A stretch of 64,000 nucleotides of DNA. Origin: Dryocosmus kuriphilus (Eukaryota; Arthropoda; Insecta; Hymenoptera; Cynipidae). Position 1 is the stretch's first letter, and the number at the start of each line of letters is the position of its first letter. Location of the stretch: the NCBI GenBank assembly GCA_038277395.1, contig CM076193.1, positions 80,170,627-80,234,626 on the forward strand. The letters are read 5' to 3'. Below are positions 51,694 through 60,758 of the stretch, piece after piece. The translations under genes were made by a program, and so were the position numbers. Below the pieces are notes generated by a model. That model was not told the origin of the DNA, searched no databases, and was given only the letters and a program-made list of their open reading frames with translations.

Positions 51694-52993
51694 ATAAAAA
51701 ACCCGAAAAATTCCCTAATCTTCTCCCTTATCCCGCCGAGACTAGAAAAAAGAAAAACGCAAATCAAACTCCATGACCCGACATCCAACTCCAAATTTGC
51801 ATGCCACATGTCTCCCGCCTATGCCATTCAACAGTATGATTATGACATTTTTCATGCCTATTATATAATAATTTTAATGATATTGTTAATTTTGTTGTGT
51901 ATTTAATGATTTGTTTGGAAGTGACAGTGTATTGGGTTGAAAAGTATGGGGAAACCAAGTCGAAAAATTATTAAAATTAAAAGATTAACAGTAGCAAAAT
52001 CTTGGAAAATAAAAGTGTCAGGAAAGTGGTTAATTTGAGAATAAAAGTTTGAATAAAGGTAGAAAGGAAATATTTAATTTGAAAATAAAATTTAAAAGAA
52101 AAGAAAATTAAAGAAAGGACTCACAACCTAGAATGGAATAAGGAAAAAGTGTCATAGGAAAGCAAAATTTTGGAAAACAATTAAATTTAAAAAGGTATAA
52201 AATTTTAAAATTGTTTCAAGAAAGAATATAATTGAAAAATAGAATCAAATAACTTGGGAAACCTACAGAAGGATAAAATTCGCATCAAACATTTGATTGG
52301 GCAGTACAAGGTCAGTAGTCTTGCTTTCAAAACAGACGAAATGTGACGAAAATGTAATGGAAATAGAGAGATTTGAAATATTCGAAGTTAGCGAGGGAAC
52401 AAAGAGGAATGAATTTTAATTAGAAATATGAAACCTATGAGAAGTGAAAAGAAATTCGATTGTTATCGCATATACAAGCCGTCCTACGTCACGGAGTGAC
52501 TAGTTGCGTGACGGGGGGGTGCAGAGTAGGCGAAATACAGACCGTGGTACGGTAGAGGGTAACTCACCGGACGACGGGCTGTCCGCGAGGTCGCGAGTAC
52601 TGAGCGCGCAAAGGTCACGCGCTGTACTTGGCAAACCAGGCTACTTACAGCAAAAGTAAACAAATTTTCGGATCACATGAATTAATATAATAATCCGAAA
52701 TATTGAAAATAAAATGTAAATTAAAGTAAGAAACCCAGAAGGAGAATTGGCAAATACGAAGCCAACAGGTTTAAAGGAAAATCATATAGGATGTCCAAAT
52801 AATAAACGGACAACGTAGTATAGAAATAACATATATACTATAGCAATAGGGAACCGTACATATATATATAGGGTGTCCCAGAAACATTTAAATTACAGGT
52901 TAAAGTAGTATCGACGGCTGTACAGCCCAAACAACCGTAGATACTACAAAGGGAAGAAAAGTAAGATTTTTAACGATTATCCAATCTGTATTA
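51694..52993. other. LTR-2 untranslated leader
   Basis: A 1.3-kb leader without conserved coding. The first part is A-rich. A GC-rich section at 52480-52640 (GTCACGGAGTGACTAGTTGC, CGCGAGGTCGCGAG) contains short palindromes that may be packaging or structural RNA elements. A TATATATATAGGGTGTCCCAG at about 52860 resembles a mariner end but has no partner nearby. Confidence 0.5.
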
Positions 52994-54142
52994 ATGAAAC
53001 TCAGATCAGGAAATTTAAAAATAAATAAAAACAAAATGAAGAAACAAACGGAAATTCAAACCGATCAAGAGAGCCTGGACTTGGAAGGAGCTATAGCACT
53101 TCCAACTCCGGACTCTGGAATAAACAAAACATCAAATACGGGTACAAGTCCCAAAATAATAAACAGATCCGTGGGACGAGGTAGGAGTTTTCGTAAGAAC
53201 AATAACGAAACAACAAGAATGGGAAAATCAGGTAGGGACTTGGAAATTACAAATAAAGAACCAAGTAAAATAATTAACCCTTATGCGTCATTAGCCTGGG
53301 ATCATACAGATTTACCAACACTAAATTTACCCAGGCAACAAAAAAACTTAACAGAGGATCGAGAAATCTTAGGGACGATTAACAATAAAACATTTGAAAT
53401 TGACTCATTCTTAGAAAACAACACTCAATTTTTATTAGAGACAGACGAACTCTTAAACAGCGCGGAATATAACGAGTTTATGAATAAACAAAAAGAAAGA
53501 TTTTTAAAAGAAAAAATGGAACAATCAAAAATTCGTAAACATAATTTAAACCCGCAGGCCCATAGTTCATTTACAAAAGAAACGATAGATAGAACAAAAC
53601 CAGAAAGAACACCTATAGATAAACGAAACGAACCACGCAGTAGGTACTCAGTTCAGTTTAACCTTGAAGAAAGACCTAGGGAAACCACTAAGAGTGTAAT
53701 AAACAAAGCGTTAATGAAAAGAAGGGAAAAAGAAACTGACCCTAAAATTTACGAATTTGACTCCAGCGACGACGAAGGGGATAATTTAAATTCTAACCGC
53801 AACAGATCCCGTAGGTCATCAGTAGCTAGGGAAAGATCTAGAAGACGGTCACACACCCAATATAGTTCGGAAAGCGAAACAGAACCCGCTTTAAGAAACA
53901 ATAACGAGACAATACAAGCGACATGTTTCCCATTTGGAATGGTACAAACACCATTCCAAATAATGACAAATTGGCCGGTGAAGTTTAGAAATAACAAGGA
54001 GGATAGCCCAGCTAATTTTCTGGAGGACCTAAAAAGATTTAAAAGGGGTTATAGGATCAACGATCGCGACGTATTAGAAAATCTAGATGCGATTTTAATA
54101 GAAGACGCGCGCGATTGGTTTGCGATAAATAAGAACTCGTAG
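52994..54142 (+). CDS. Gag of LTR-2, N-terminal part (to in-frame UAG)
   Basis: ATG at 52994 opens MKLRSGNLKINKNKMKKQ. The first 300 residues are polar, basic and low in predicted structure (with SRRSSVARERSRRRSHTQYS), followed by the start of a capsid domain (NWPVKFRNNKEDSPANFLED, DAILIEDARDWFAINKN). A UAG at 54140-54142 interrupts the capsid, and the same frame continues immediately without other damage. Gag packages the RNA and forms the particle. The single stop is probably a recent mutation. Confidence 0.85.
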   Translation: MKLRSGNLKINKNKMKKQTEIQTDQESLDLEGAIALPTPDSGINKTSNTGTSPKIINRSVGRGRSFRKNNNETTRMGKSGRDLEITNKEPSKIINPYASLAWDHTDLPTLNLPRQQKNLTEDREILGTINNKTFEIDSFLENNTQFLLETDELLNSAEYNEFMNKQKERFLKEKMEQSKIRKHNLNPQAHSSFTKETIDRTKPERTPIDKRNEPRSRYSVQFNLEERPRETTKSVINKALMKRREKETDPKIYEFDSSDDEGDNLNSNRNRSRRSSVARERSRRRSHTQYSSESETEPALRNNNETIQATCFPFGMVQTPFQIMTNWPVKFRNNKEDSPANFLEDLKRFKRGYRINDRDVLENLDAILIEDARDWFAINKNS

Positions 54143-55075
54143 AGAAACTTATCAGATTTTTTCAAAGATTTCACAAGCGCATACATTGATGAAAGATTTT
54201 CGGAAGAGGTTAGACAGAAGATTAAATTTTGTAACCAGAAAAAGAATCAGGATATCCATACGTATTTAACTGAAATTCGAAAGCTTTTTACAAAATTATA
54301 CCCTAGAAAAAGTTTAGAATGGGAATTGCGTAGAACATACGAGAATCTGCGAATAGAGTACAAAATGTATATCAAGAGGAATGATTTCGAAACATTTGAT
54401 GAACTCGAAGAACTGGGAAAGGAATGGGAAACAGAATTAGTTAAATCAAAAATTAGAGGTCAGGTTTTGCAAATAACAGAACCTAAAATAGAGGAAAAAA
54501 GGGAACAAAGGGGAAACAATGACAAGGATAATTCGGAACCCAATAAAGAAGATAAAAAAGAAAGTAATAACGGGAAAAATCTCAATAATCAAGGTAAAAA
54601 GCCTTTTAAAAATCGATACCCATACCCACCATTCGGATTTCCTTTTTTACCATTTCAACCTCAATTTCAACAGAACCTAAGACCCAATTTCAAACCTAGA
54701 ATCCCACCAGGATTCCAACCAAGATTCCCAAATTACAATCAAATGTTCCCAATGTTTAACCAAATGTCATTAGGAGGGAATCAAAAACAAAATAATCCCA
54801 TGATAGAATTCCCAAGCGAAAAAGAAGAAAATCAGGGAGGGGAAAATAAAAACCAAAACCCCCAGAAACCAAATTTTGGAAATAAACCCCAAAATCCGGG
54901 AAATAACGGAAACAGGAAAAATAAAACAGATGATAGTTCGGGAAAAAACTCGAATTCAGAAAACAAGAAAGAAAATAACAATTCGAGTTGTTTTTATTGT
55001 AAAATGCCAGGTCATTTTAAAAGAGAATGTCCTTATTATTTATATAACCAGGGAAACTACCAGGGCGGGTATTAG
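54143..55075 (+). CDS. Gag of LTR-2, C-terminal part: capsid end and nucleocapsid
   Basis: Same frame as 52994-54142. The capsid continues (FTSAYIDERFSEEVRQKI, DIHTYLTEIRKLFTKLYP), followed by a glutamate/lysine linker. Next is a proline/phenylalanine-rich stretch with FGFPFLPFQPQFQQN, then an asparagine/lysine-rich segment and one zinc knuckle, CFYCKMPGHFKREC. The stop is at 55073-55075. The slippery heptamer GGGAAAC at 55051-55057 lies seven codons before the stop, in the correct phase. Pro-pol is in the -1 frame. Confidence 0.88.
   Translation, partial: RNLSDFFKDFTSAYIDERFSEEVRQKIKFCNQKKNQDIHTYLTEIRKLFTKLYPRKSLEWELRRTYENLRIEYKMYIKRNDFETFDELEELGKEWETELVKSKIRGQVLQITEPKIEEKREQRGNNDKDNSEPNKEDKKESNNGKNLNNQGKKPFKNRYPYPPFGFPFLPFQPQFQQNLRPNFKPRIPPGFQPRFPNYNQMFPMFNQMSLGGNQKQNNPMIEFPSEKEENQGGENKNQNPQKPNFGNKPQNPGNNGNRKNKTDDSSGKNSNSENKKENNNSSCFYCKMPGHFKRECPYYLYNQGNYQGGY
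55051..55057 (+). promoter_or_regulatory. Programmed -1 frameshift slippery site
   Basis: G GGA AAC matches the canonical X XXY YYZ heptamer, read in gag phase (GGA = 55052-55054, AAC = 55055-55057). The -1 frame is open only from 55048, immediately after its last stop (55045-55047), and runs into protease. The same heptamer is used at the gag-pro junction of some betaretroviruses (established knowledge). Downstream GGGCGGGTATTAGGCG could contribute to a stimulatory structure, not modelled. Confidence 0.75.
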
Positions 55076-55482
55076 GCGAACATAAAATAACACCTAATAT
55101 CGGAACGCCAGAATATTTAAGTTCGGATAAAGATGAAATCACAGAAACACGCTTTCATCTAATGACAAAATTCGAAAAAGATTTGTTTCGAATTTTAATA
55201 GATACAGGTGCCTCACACTCCTATGCAGGAGAGAAATTAATTGAAAAAATTAAAAAAGAAAAATTTAGCATCTTCAAACCGGATTCTAATTGCCTATTGG
55301 TCGCCGACGGCGGGAAAGCCGAAATAATAGGACAGGTTGTCATCCCAATTTTAATAGGGAAGGAAATAAAACATGTACTTTTCAGGTTGGTCCCAAAATT
55401 AAATTCAGTCGGAATTCTAGGCACAGATATGCTAAAAAGCCTAAAAATGACCCTGGATTACAACACAGAAACTTGGTGGTAA
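55060..55482 (+). CDS. Protease of LTR-2
   Basis: The -1 frame after the slippery site. The catalytic motif is in FRILIDTGASHSYAGE (DTGA). The flap/second-half signature includes VVIPILIGKEIKH, and the C-terminal helix region is GILGTDMLKSLKMTLDY, with the usual 'ILGxD'. It would process Gag and Pol. The frame ends in UAA at 55480-55482 just before the RT polyprotein, which is in the same frame. Confidence 0.85.
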   Translation, partial: PGRVLGEHKITPNIGTPEYLSSDKDEITETRFHLMTKFEKDLFRILIDTGASHSYAGEKLIEKIKKEKFSIFKPDSNCLLVADGGKAEIIGQVVIPILIGKEIKHVLFRLVPKLNSVGILGTDMLKSLKMTLDYNTETWW

Positions 55483-57207
55483 CCAGGTAGCCCTCCCACG
55501 CGTTATTTAATGGAAGCACAACCAAACGCATTACCCCGTCCAATTAAAGAGAACACACCCGAAAAGGAAATTAAACCTGGAAAGGAAGAGAAGGAAATTA
55601 GAAATAAGACGAATGTAAATAGTAGGTATAAGTTAGAAAATAAGGATGTAAATAAAACCGACAAAGTTAAACCGAAGTTCGGAGGTACGATTAACCTCAA
55701 AAGCGATAGAGAATACGACAAAACGACACAAAATCGGGAAAATAGCGAAATCCCCCTAGTAGCTATAGATCCACAACCTTCCCAAGAGACAAATAAAGCC
55801 CAAATTCCTGTAACAGATCCTCACGAGGATATCCCTAGTAGAATAAATATTCCCACGAGCAACAAATTCCAACCTTTAGAAGAAATCCCTACCCAAGAGA
55901 CTAGCAACGAGACAAACACCCGAGACTCACCTAGAATTAGAGATAAAAGGAAGAAAAAGAATTCGGATAGATGTAGGAGTAACAAGGATCAGGATAATGA
56001 TAGGAAAAAGGATAGCAGAATCAATAAAAGTAATAAAGAACCGGAAAAGGTTAAGGAATTGGTAGAAAAGAAAAACAGAAACCAATGGATAAATTTTAAA
56101 AATAGGGCGATTTTATTAAACAATATAAAGGACAACCCAGGGAAAATTGAAGAACAGAACTTAAATTCTTCGGAAATTTGCGAGGGTATTGTTGAACTGA
56201 ATAATAGTCAACAAATCCAACTAGAAAAGTTACTGGAAGATAAAGTAAAAATCTACCAGGGAAAGGAACACAGGGCAACCCATGTAACGGAACACAAAAT
56301 TGATGTTCAGGGGCAGGAATCGATAAAACAGCGATACTACCATGTAAGTCCAAAAATAAAGGAAGAAATTTATAAAGAGGTTGATAAAATGTTAGAACAG
56401 GGAATAATAAGGCATTCGCATTCAGATTGGTCGAATCCAATTGTCATGATTAAGAAACCGAACGGAGAATACAGATTTTGCCTAGATTTTCGAAAGGTTA
56501 ACAACATAACCAAAAAGGATTTATACCCCATCCCGCTAATGACTGAGATTTTAGACACCCTTAGAGCAGCAAAGTTCATTTCAAAAATCGATTTGAAGAT
56601 GGCTTATCTGCAAATTCCTTTGGAAGAAAAGTCCAAACCGATTACAGCATTTACAGTACCCGGTAAGGGCATGTTTGAGTTTAACAGGATGCCATTTGGA
56701 CTGACAAATGCACCAGCCACTTTCCAAAGGCTTATGGATAAGATAATTACCCCAGACCTTAAGCCTAATGTTTTCTGTTATCTAGACGACATAATTATAG
56801 TCACGGAAAGTTTTGAGGATCACCTAAAATATTTGAAAATCGTGTTAGACAAATTAAATCAAGCTAGATTAACGATCGGTCCAGATAAATGCGAATTTGG
56901 CTGTTCGGAAATAAGATATTTAGGTTTTAAAGTAAATGAAAAAGGGTTACAAGTAGATAACGACAAAGTGAAACCAATCCTTGACTTTCCGAAACCAAAA
57001 AACGTTAAACAAATCCAGCGAATTATAGGAATGACCAGTTGGTACAGGAAATTTATCCCCAATTTTTCGGAAGTAATCGAACCCCTGAATAGATTGCTAA
57101 AAAAGAAACAGGCATGGGAATGGGGTTTGGAACAAGACGAAGCGTTCCAAAAAATTAAAGATCTTCTGACATCAGCACCGATTTTAACTTGCCCGGATTT
57201 TACATAA
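55483..57207 (+). CDS. Reverse transcriptase of LTR-2
   Basis: It continues in the protease frame after the single UAA; the first ATG is at 55510. About 260 residues of charged spacer precede the RT (start near HVSPKIKEEIYKEVDKMLEQ). Blocks are SDWSNPIVMIKKPNGEYRFC, IDLKMAYLQIP, FNRMPFGLTNAPATFQ, the catalytic FCYLDDIIIV and FLGxK-like YLGFKVNEKGLQV, followed by the thumb (GMTSWYRKFIPNFSEVIEPL). It stops at 57205 (TAA where the family usually has lysine, PDFTKPF). The long spacer may contain linker or accessory sequence. Confidence 0.9.
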   Translation, partial: PGSPPTRYLMEAQPNALPRPIKENTPEKEIKPGKEEKEIRNKTNVNSRYKLENKDVNKTDKVKPKFGGTINLKSDREYDKTTQNRENSEIPLVAIDPQPSQETNKAQIPVTDPHEDIPSRINIPTSNKFQPLEEIPTQETSNETNTRDSPRIRDKRKKKNSDRCRSNKDQDNDRKKDSRINKSNKEPEKVKELVEKKNRNQWINFKNRAILLNNIKDNPGKIEEQNLNSSEICEGIVELNNSQQIQLEKLLEDKVKIYQGKEHRATHVTEHKIDVQGQESIKQRYYHVSPKIKEEIYKEVDKMLEQGIIRHSHSDWSNPIVMIKKPNGEYRFCLDFRKVNNITKKDLYPIPLMTEILDTLRAAKFISKIDLKMAYLQIPLEEKSKPITAFTVPGKGMFEFNRMPFGLTNAPATFQRLMDKIITPDLKPNVFCYLDDIIIVTESFEDHLKYLKIVLDKLNQARLTIGPDKCEFGCSEIRYLGFKVNEKGLQVDNDKVKPILDFPKPKNVKQIQRIIGMTSWYRKFIPNFSEVIEPLNRLLKKKQAWEWGLEQDEAFQKIKDLLTSAPILTCPDFT

Positions 57208-58900
57208 CCTTTTCAACTAGAGACAGATGCGAGCAATACGGGCTTAGGAGCCGTAGTTTGCTCAGAATCTAGAAGGAAAAAATTATGTGATAGGTTACGC
57301 GAGTAGGGCCCTCAACGACGCGGAAACCCGATATTCAGCATCGGAAAAAGAATGCTTAGCCGTAGTTTGGGCTATTAAGAAATTTAGACCATACCTAGAA
57401 GGCTATAAATTCAAAGTACTCACGGACCATTTGGCACTAAAATGGCTCCATAACCTCAAAAACCCCACTGGAAGACTAGCCAGATGGGCATTAGAACTCT
57501 TAGAATACGATTATGAGATCGTATATCGAAAGGGTAGTTCAAACGTAGTGCCGGACGCCCTATCTAGGTCTAAAGAAGCAACAAACGAGGTCGCGTTCGC
57601 GTTAGCAAGCAGCACACAAAAACCGAAAACGAACTCGAACGACCAGACTGACGAATGGTACTCCGCGAAAATCAGACAAATTAAAAAACACCCGGAAGAA
57701 CACGAAAATTGGAGAATTAGAGACTCACAACTATATTTCTATAGAACAGGCCCTTTAAAATCTATCCTATTACCAGACTCAGACCCATGGAAACTCGTCG
57801 TACCAAAAAAGTTACGGAATCAAGTCCTTAAAGAAAACCACGACAGTACACAAGCGGGACATTTAGGCTCCGAAAAGACACACGCGAGAATTTCCGAGTA
57901 CTACTTCTGGCCAGGGATGTATTCGGAGGTAATCAAATACGTGAAAAACTGTACGGTATGTAAAAGAACGAAACCGGGTAACCAGGCGAAAATAGGGTTA
58001 ATGGGAAAGAGAATAGTAGAAGAACCATGGACCATGGTTGCTGCAGACATCATGGGACCACTACCAACATCGAAAAAAGGGAGAAACCAGTATATTTTAG
58101 TTTTCGTTGATATTTTCACTAAATGGGTGGAAATTATCCCAATCAAAAAGGCAAACGGAACTACAATAGAGTCAGAATTCCATAAACGTGTCATTTCTCG
58201 TTGGGGGACACCGCGAATCCTCCACACAGACAACGGAACGGAATTCATAAATAAAACTATCCGCGAATTAACGGAAAAATTCGGAATCAGACACTCCAAA
58301 ACACCGAAGTATTACCCCCAAGCGAACCCAACCGAAAGGTACAATAGAACGATTAAGCAAATAATCAAAGCTTATCTAGAAAACGATCATTCTACATGGG
58401 ACGAAAATATAGACGATCTACAATTCGCGATTAATACAAGTAAAAATTCAACGACACAATTCACCCCAGCATTTTTAAATCTAGGTCGCGAACTAGAACC
58501 ACTCCAGTCGTTGAAAAAAGAACTGGAATCAGATAACGAAATTGAATTCCAAAGTGTAGATAAATGGACGGATAGGTTAAGACGTCTACAGGTAATAAAG
58601 GAAGAAGTCCAGAATAACCTGGATAAAGCGAACGACAAACAGGCTAACAGGTATAATTTAAGGAGAAGGGAAATAGAATTCAATAAGGGAGATAGGGTTT
58701 TAAAAAAGGTCACCAAACTATCTAACAAAGCAGATAAGAAGGCAGGAAAATGGTTCGACCAATACGAAGGTCCCTTTATTATTAAAAAGAAAATTTCCCC
58801 AACTATTTATGAGTTAAAAAACCTTAAAGGAAAAAACATAGGGGAATACAATATCAACGACTTAAAAATAGAAACCGTAGATAATAGTAATAAAGTATGA
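57208..58900 (+). CDS. RNase H and integrase of LTR-2
   Basis: After the stop at 57205 the frame holds QLETDASNTGLGAVVCSE (first RNase H aspartate). A one-base shift near 57267 leads to the open frame 57287-58900, with GYASRALNDAETRYSASEKE and KVLTDHLALKWLHN. Integrase follows: zinc-binding H/C region ending CTVCKRTKPGN, core D in VAADIMGPL, D in ILHTDNGTEF, E in NPTERYNRTIKQ, and a C-terminal GPF-like domain (WFDQYEGPFIIKKK). The end at 58900 is intact. These enzymes degrade template RNA and insert the DNA copy. Confidence 0.9.
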
Positions 58901-58943
58901 GTAATAGACTTAGAATTTTTTCTTTAACAGGAATTTAGAAAAA

Positions 58944-59198
58944 ATGGAGGATAACTGGGAAACCAAATTAGAAGAGTCAATCTCAGTTCTGGAAAGCAAA
59001 GTTAGGGAAATCCAAGACTGACTCCAATGCCGATTTTGTAAAGAATTAATACCTAAAATTATTTACGTTATACATGATTCATTCTGTAATAACAGACCAT
59101 ACAGGTTAAAAAATAACTTCACGACTCCAAACCCTAATGGACAAACGTATATACAGGAAACTGGGAAGGTATTAATAGAAAAATACAAGGTTTATTAA
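58944..59198 (+). CDS. Short accessory ORF of LTR-2, stop-interrupted
   Basis: After a TTTTTTCTTTAACAG acceptor-like sequence (58919-58931) an ATG at 58944 encodes MEDNWETKLEESISVLESKV and then UGA at 59019-59021. The same frame continues (CRFCKELIPKIIYVIHDSF) to a stop near 59196. The first part looks like a short coiled coil and the second has a CxxC. The family is unknown. A spliced subgenomic RNA would be required to translate it (inference). Confidence 0.35.
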
Positions 59199-59459
59199 CC
59201 ATTAAAGTAGCAAACAAAAACAGAATAAGGAATAAAGAGGAAGAGTATGAATTAGAAATAAACATAGACCAGGAAACCATAACGGGCTTAGAACAGGAAT
59301 AAAATTGTATAACCAGGTAAGATAAATTTTAAGTAAAAGTTTTTTCTTTTTTTTTTCTCTCTCTCCCCATTATTATTGAATGGCAAAAAGGCAAGGGAGA
59401 TGTGATATGCAAATCTGACAGACTCCAAAACTCAAAACTCCAGGACGGGAAACAGTTGT
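59199..59459. other. LTR-2 spacer between small ORF and zinc-finger ORF
   Basis: Mainly A-rich, with a T-run at 59340-59356. A GATTTCCAGGTAAGC sequence at the right edge (59466-59480) resembles overlapping splice signals. No gene recognised. Confidence 0.4.
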
Positions 59460-59483
59460 ATGATTGATTTCCAGGTAAGCAAG

Positions 59484-60259
59484 ATGAGATGCCATTTTTG
59501 CCAGACGGGGCTGTTGGGGGAACCCCTAACAGCCCACGCCAACAAGTGCAAAGCACTAAAGTGGCTCCAGTTGAGGAGGTCGGGCGTGGCGGAGGGAGAC
59601 ATTCCATACCACCCCCACCGCCACGTCCGACGAATGCTGGCAGCACCACCAACGCCACCAACGCCACCGACACCACCAGCACCACCAACGCCACCGACAC
59701 CACCAGCACCATCAACGCCACCAACGCCACCGACACCACCAGCACCACCAACGCCACCAACGGCACCAACACCACCAACGCCACCAGCACCATCTCCTCC
59801 ACCAGAGTCTGAGGAGGAGGAGTGGGAGGGGTCGGCAGAGGAAGAGATAGAGAGGATTAAGGGGCTAAAGGAAAACTGCTCGAGCTCTCCCTTGAGTTCG
59901 AGGAAAGAGCGCGGCAACACTCCCTCGAATTCAGGAGAGAGTTCGAGACAAGGGCAGAAGCAATCAAGCAGGAAGCAAGGAGGGAGGAGGCAGAAAGGGA
60001 AAAGAAAATCGATTGGGAAAGGGGAGAAAGCAGGAGGAGGGTGTTGGAGGTAAGGAGGAGGCAAGAGGAAGAGGAGGAAGAAAGGAGGAAGGAGGAGGTA
60101 AGGAAGGCGGAGGAGGAGTGGAAGAAAGCGAGGGAGGAAGCGATGAGGGAGTGGGAGGAGTACAAAAAGGAACTAAGGAGAAGAAACAGAAGAATCTGCA
60201 AATTCATCTTTATGTTGGGGGGGGCCAAGATAGCAAGGGATAAGCCCGAACCCCATTAA
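59484..60259 (+). CDS. Extra 3' ORF of LTR-2: zinc finger, proline repeats, charged coiled coil (frameshifted)
   Basis: The frame is open from 59460, but the ATG at 59484 (MRCHFCQTGLLGEPLTAHAN) places a C-x2-C...H-x3-C zinc finger at the start. A TPP/APP repeat of about 50 residues follows, from a 27-30-bp minisatellite at about 59640-59800, then an acidic segment (SEEEEWEGSAEEEIERIKG). Near 59870 the coding sense moves to another frame, where FEERARQHSLEFRREFETRA and a long Glu/Arg coiled coil continue to a stop at about 60257. It lies in the env position, but has no signal peptide or membrane segment. Function is unknown; a nucleic-acid or RNP-binding structural role is a guess. Confidence 0.55.
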
Positions 60260-60260
60260 A

Positions 60261-60276
60261 GGGGGGGGGGGGGGGG
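60261..60276 (+). promoter_or_regulatory. Polypurine tract of LTR-2
   Basis: AAA followed by 16 consecutive G directly abuts the 3' LTR start at 60277. Plus-strand DNA synthesis would be primed here. A pure G-run is unusual in length and may vary by slippage. Confidence 0.8.
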
Positions 60277-60687
60277 TGTAAGATAGATGTCGCGTGGCTG
60301 CCCGAGCGACGGGACCCTTTGCCGAGCCCGCCCGGGAATCCACGAAGGATCCCGTGCGTGTGGCTGGCGGCAGCTCTCGTTGCTCGTGCGGCCACAGACA
60401 GTTAGTCGTTAGTTCTCAGAGTGAGTGAGTCTTGTTGCGCTTCTTGGTGGTGCCACTGCCAGTCTCATTGATTACTGTATCTCGAATACCTGCTGTCGCC
60501 GTCGTTGTCGCAACTCATTGTGGGAAGATACCCCCTGAATATTTCTTGTTCACTGATCAACATTCTACACTCGCAAAGTAAGTCCTATTAAAGTTATGTT
60601 TTCGCTAACCTGCCTTCTTTTATTGTGTTAACCTGATCTCGGCGTCCATTTCCTTCTCCCTTCCCTGGTGAGATCCTCAGCTCTACA
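60277..60687 (+). repeat. 3' LTR of LTR-2
   Basis: 411 bp, differing from the 5' LTR by GAGTGAGTGAG versus GAGTGGTGAG and by three substitutions near its 3' end. Confidence 0.93.
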
Positions 60688-60758
60688 AAGTTGGTATTCA
60701 CCGGGCTGATCTCGATCTGTGCCTTAGTTAATATAACTAGGGCCAAGAAAATGAATGA
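60688..60758 (-). pseudogene. Env of LTR-3, N-terminal signal-peptide part
   Basis: An ATG at 60758 on the minus strand starts MSFIFLALVILTKAQ, a typical signal peptide with likely cleavage after the KA pair. The start overlaps the end of the LTR-3 pol frame (stop at 60724), a compact arrangement seen in errantiviruses. The frame is cut at 60688 by LTR-2, and the remaining env lies at 51266 and below. It directs the envelope protein to the secretory pathway in intact relatives. Confidence 0.7.

Larger units (their letters stand above)
51271..60687 (+). mobile_element. LTR-2: young Ty3/gypsy retrotransposon, 9417 bp
   Basis: LTRs 51271-51680 and 60277-60687 begin TGTAAGATAG and end CAGCTCTACA, and the element is flanked by AAGT (51267-51270, 60688-60691). 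The LTRs differ at only about five positions, roughly 1 percent. The primer-binding site, gag, pro, RT, RNase H, integrase, an extra 3' ORF and a G-rich polypurine tract are all present. It is inserted in the opposite orientation inside the env of LTR-3. A few point lesions in gag and pol suggest the copy itself is not fully competent. Confidence 0.95.

Noticed and set aside
52860..52890. TATATAGGGTGTCCCAGAAA as a mariner end
   Set aside because: No inverted partner or transposase nearby; the neighbouring sequence is the LTR-2 leader.
59489..59812. Threonine/asparagine-repeat ORF (TNATNAT) in a neighbouring frame
   Set aside because: Frame shadow of the proline repeat; it starts inside the finger region without its own signals.
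59329..60228. Long minus-strand ORFs (valine/glycine repeats, serine/leucine-rich) opposite the zinc-finger ORF
   Set aside because: Antisense shadows of the proline minisatellite and the Glu/Arg coiled-coil region.
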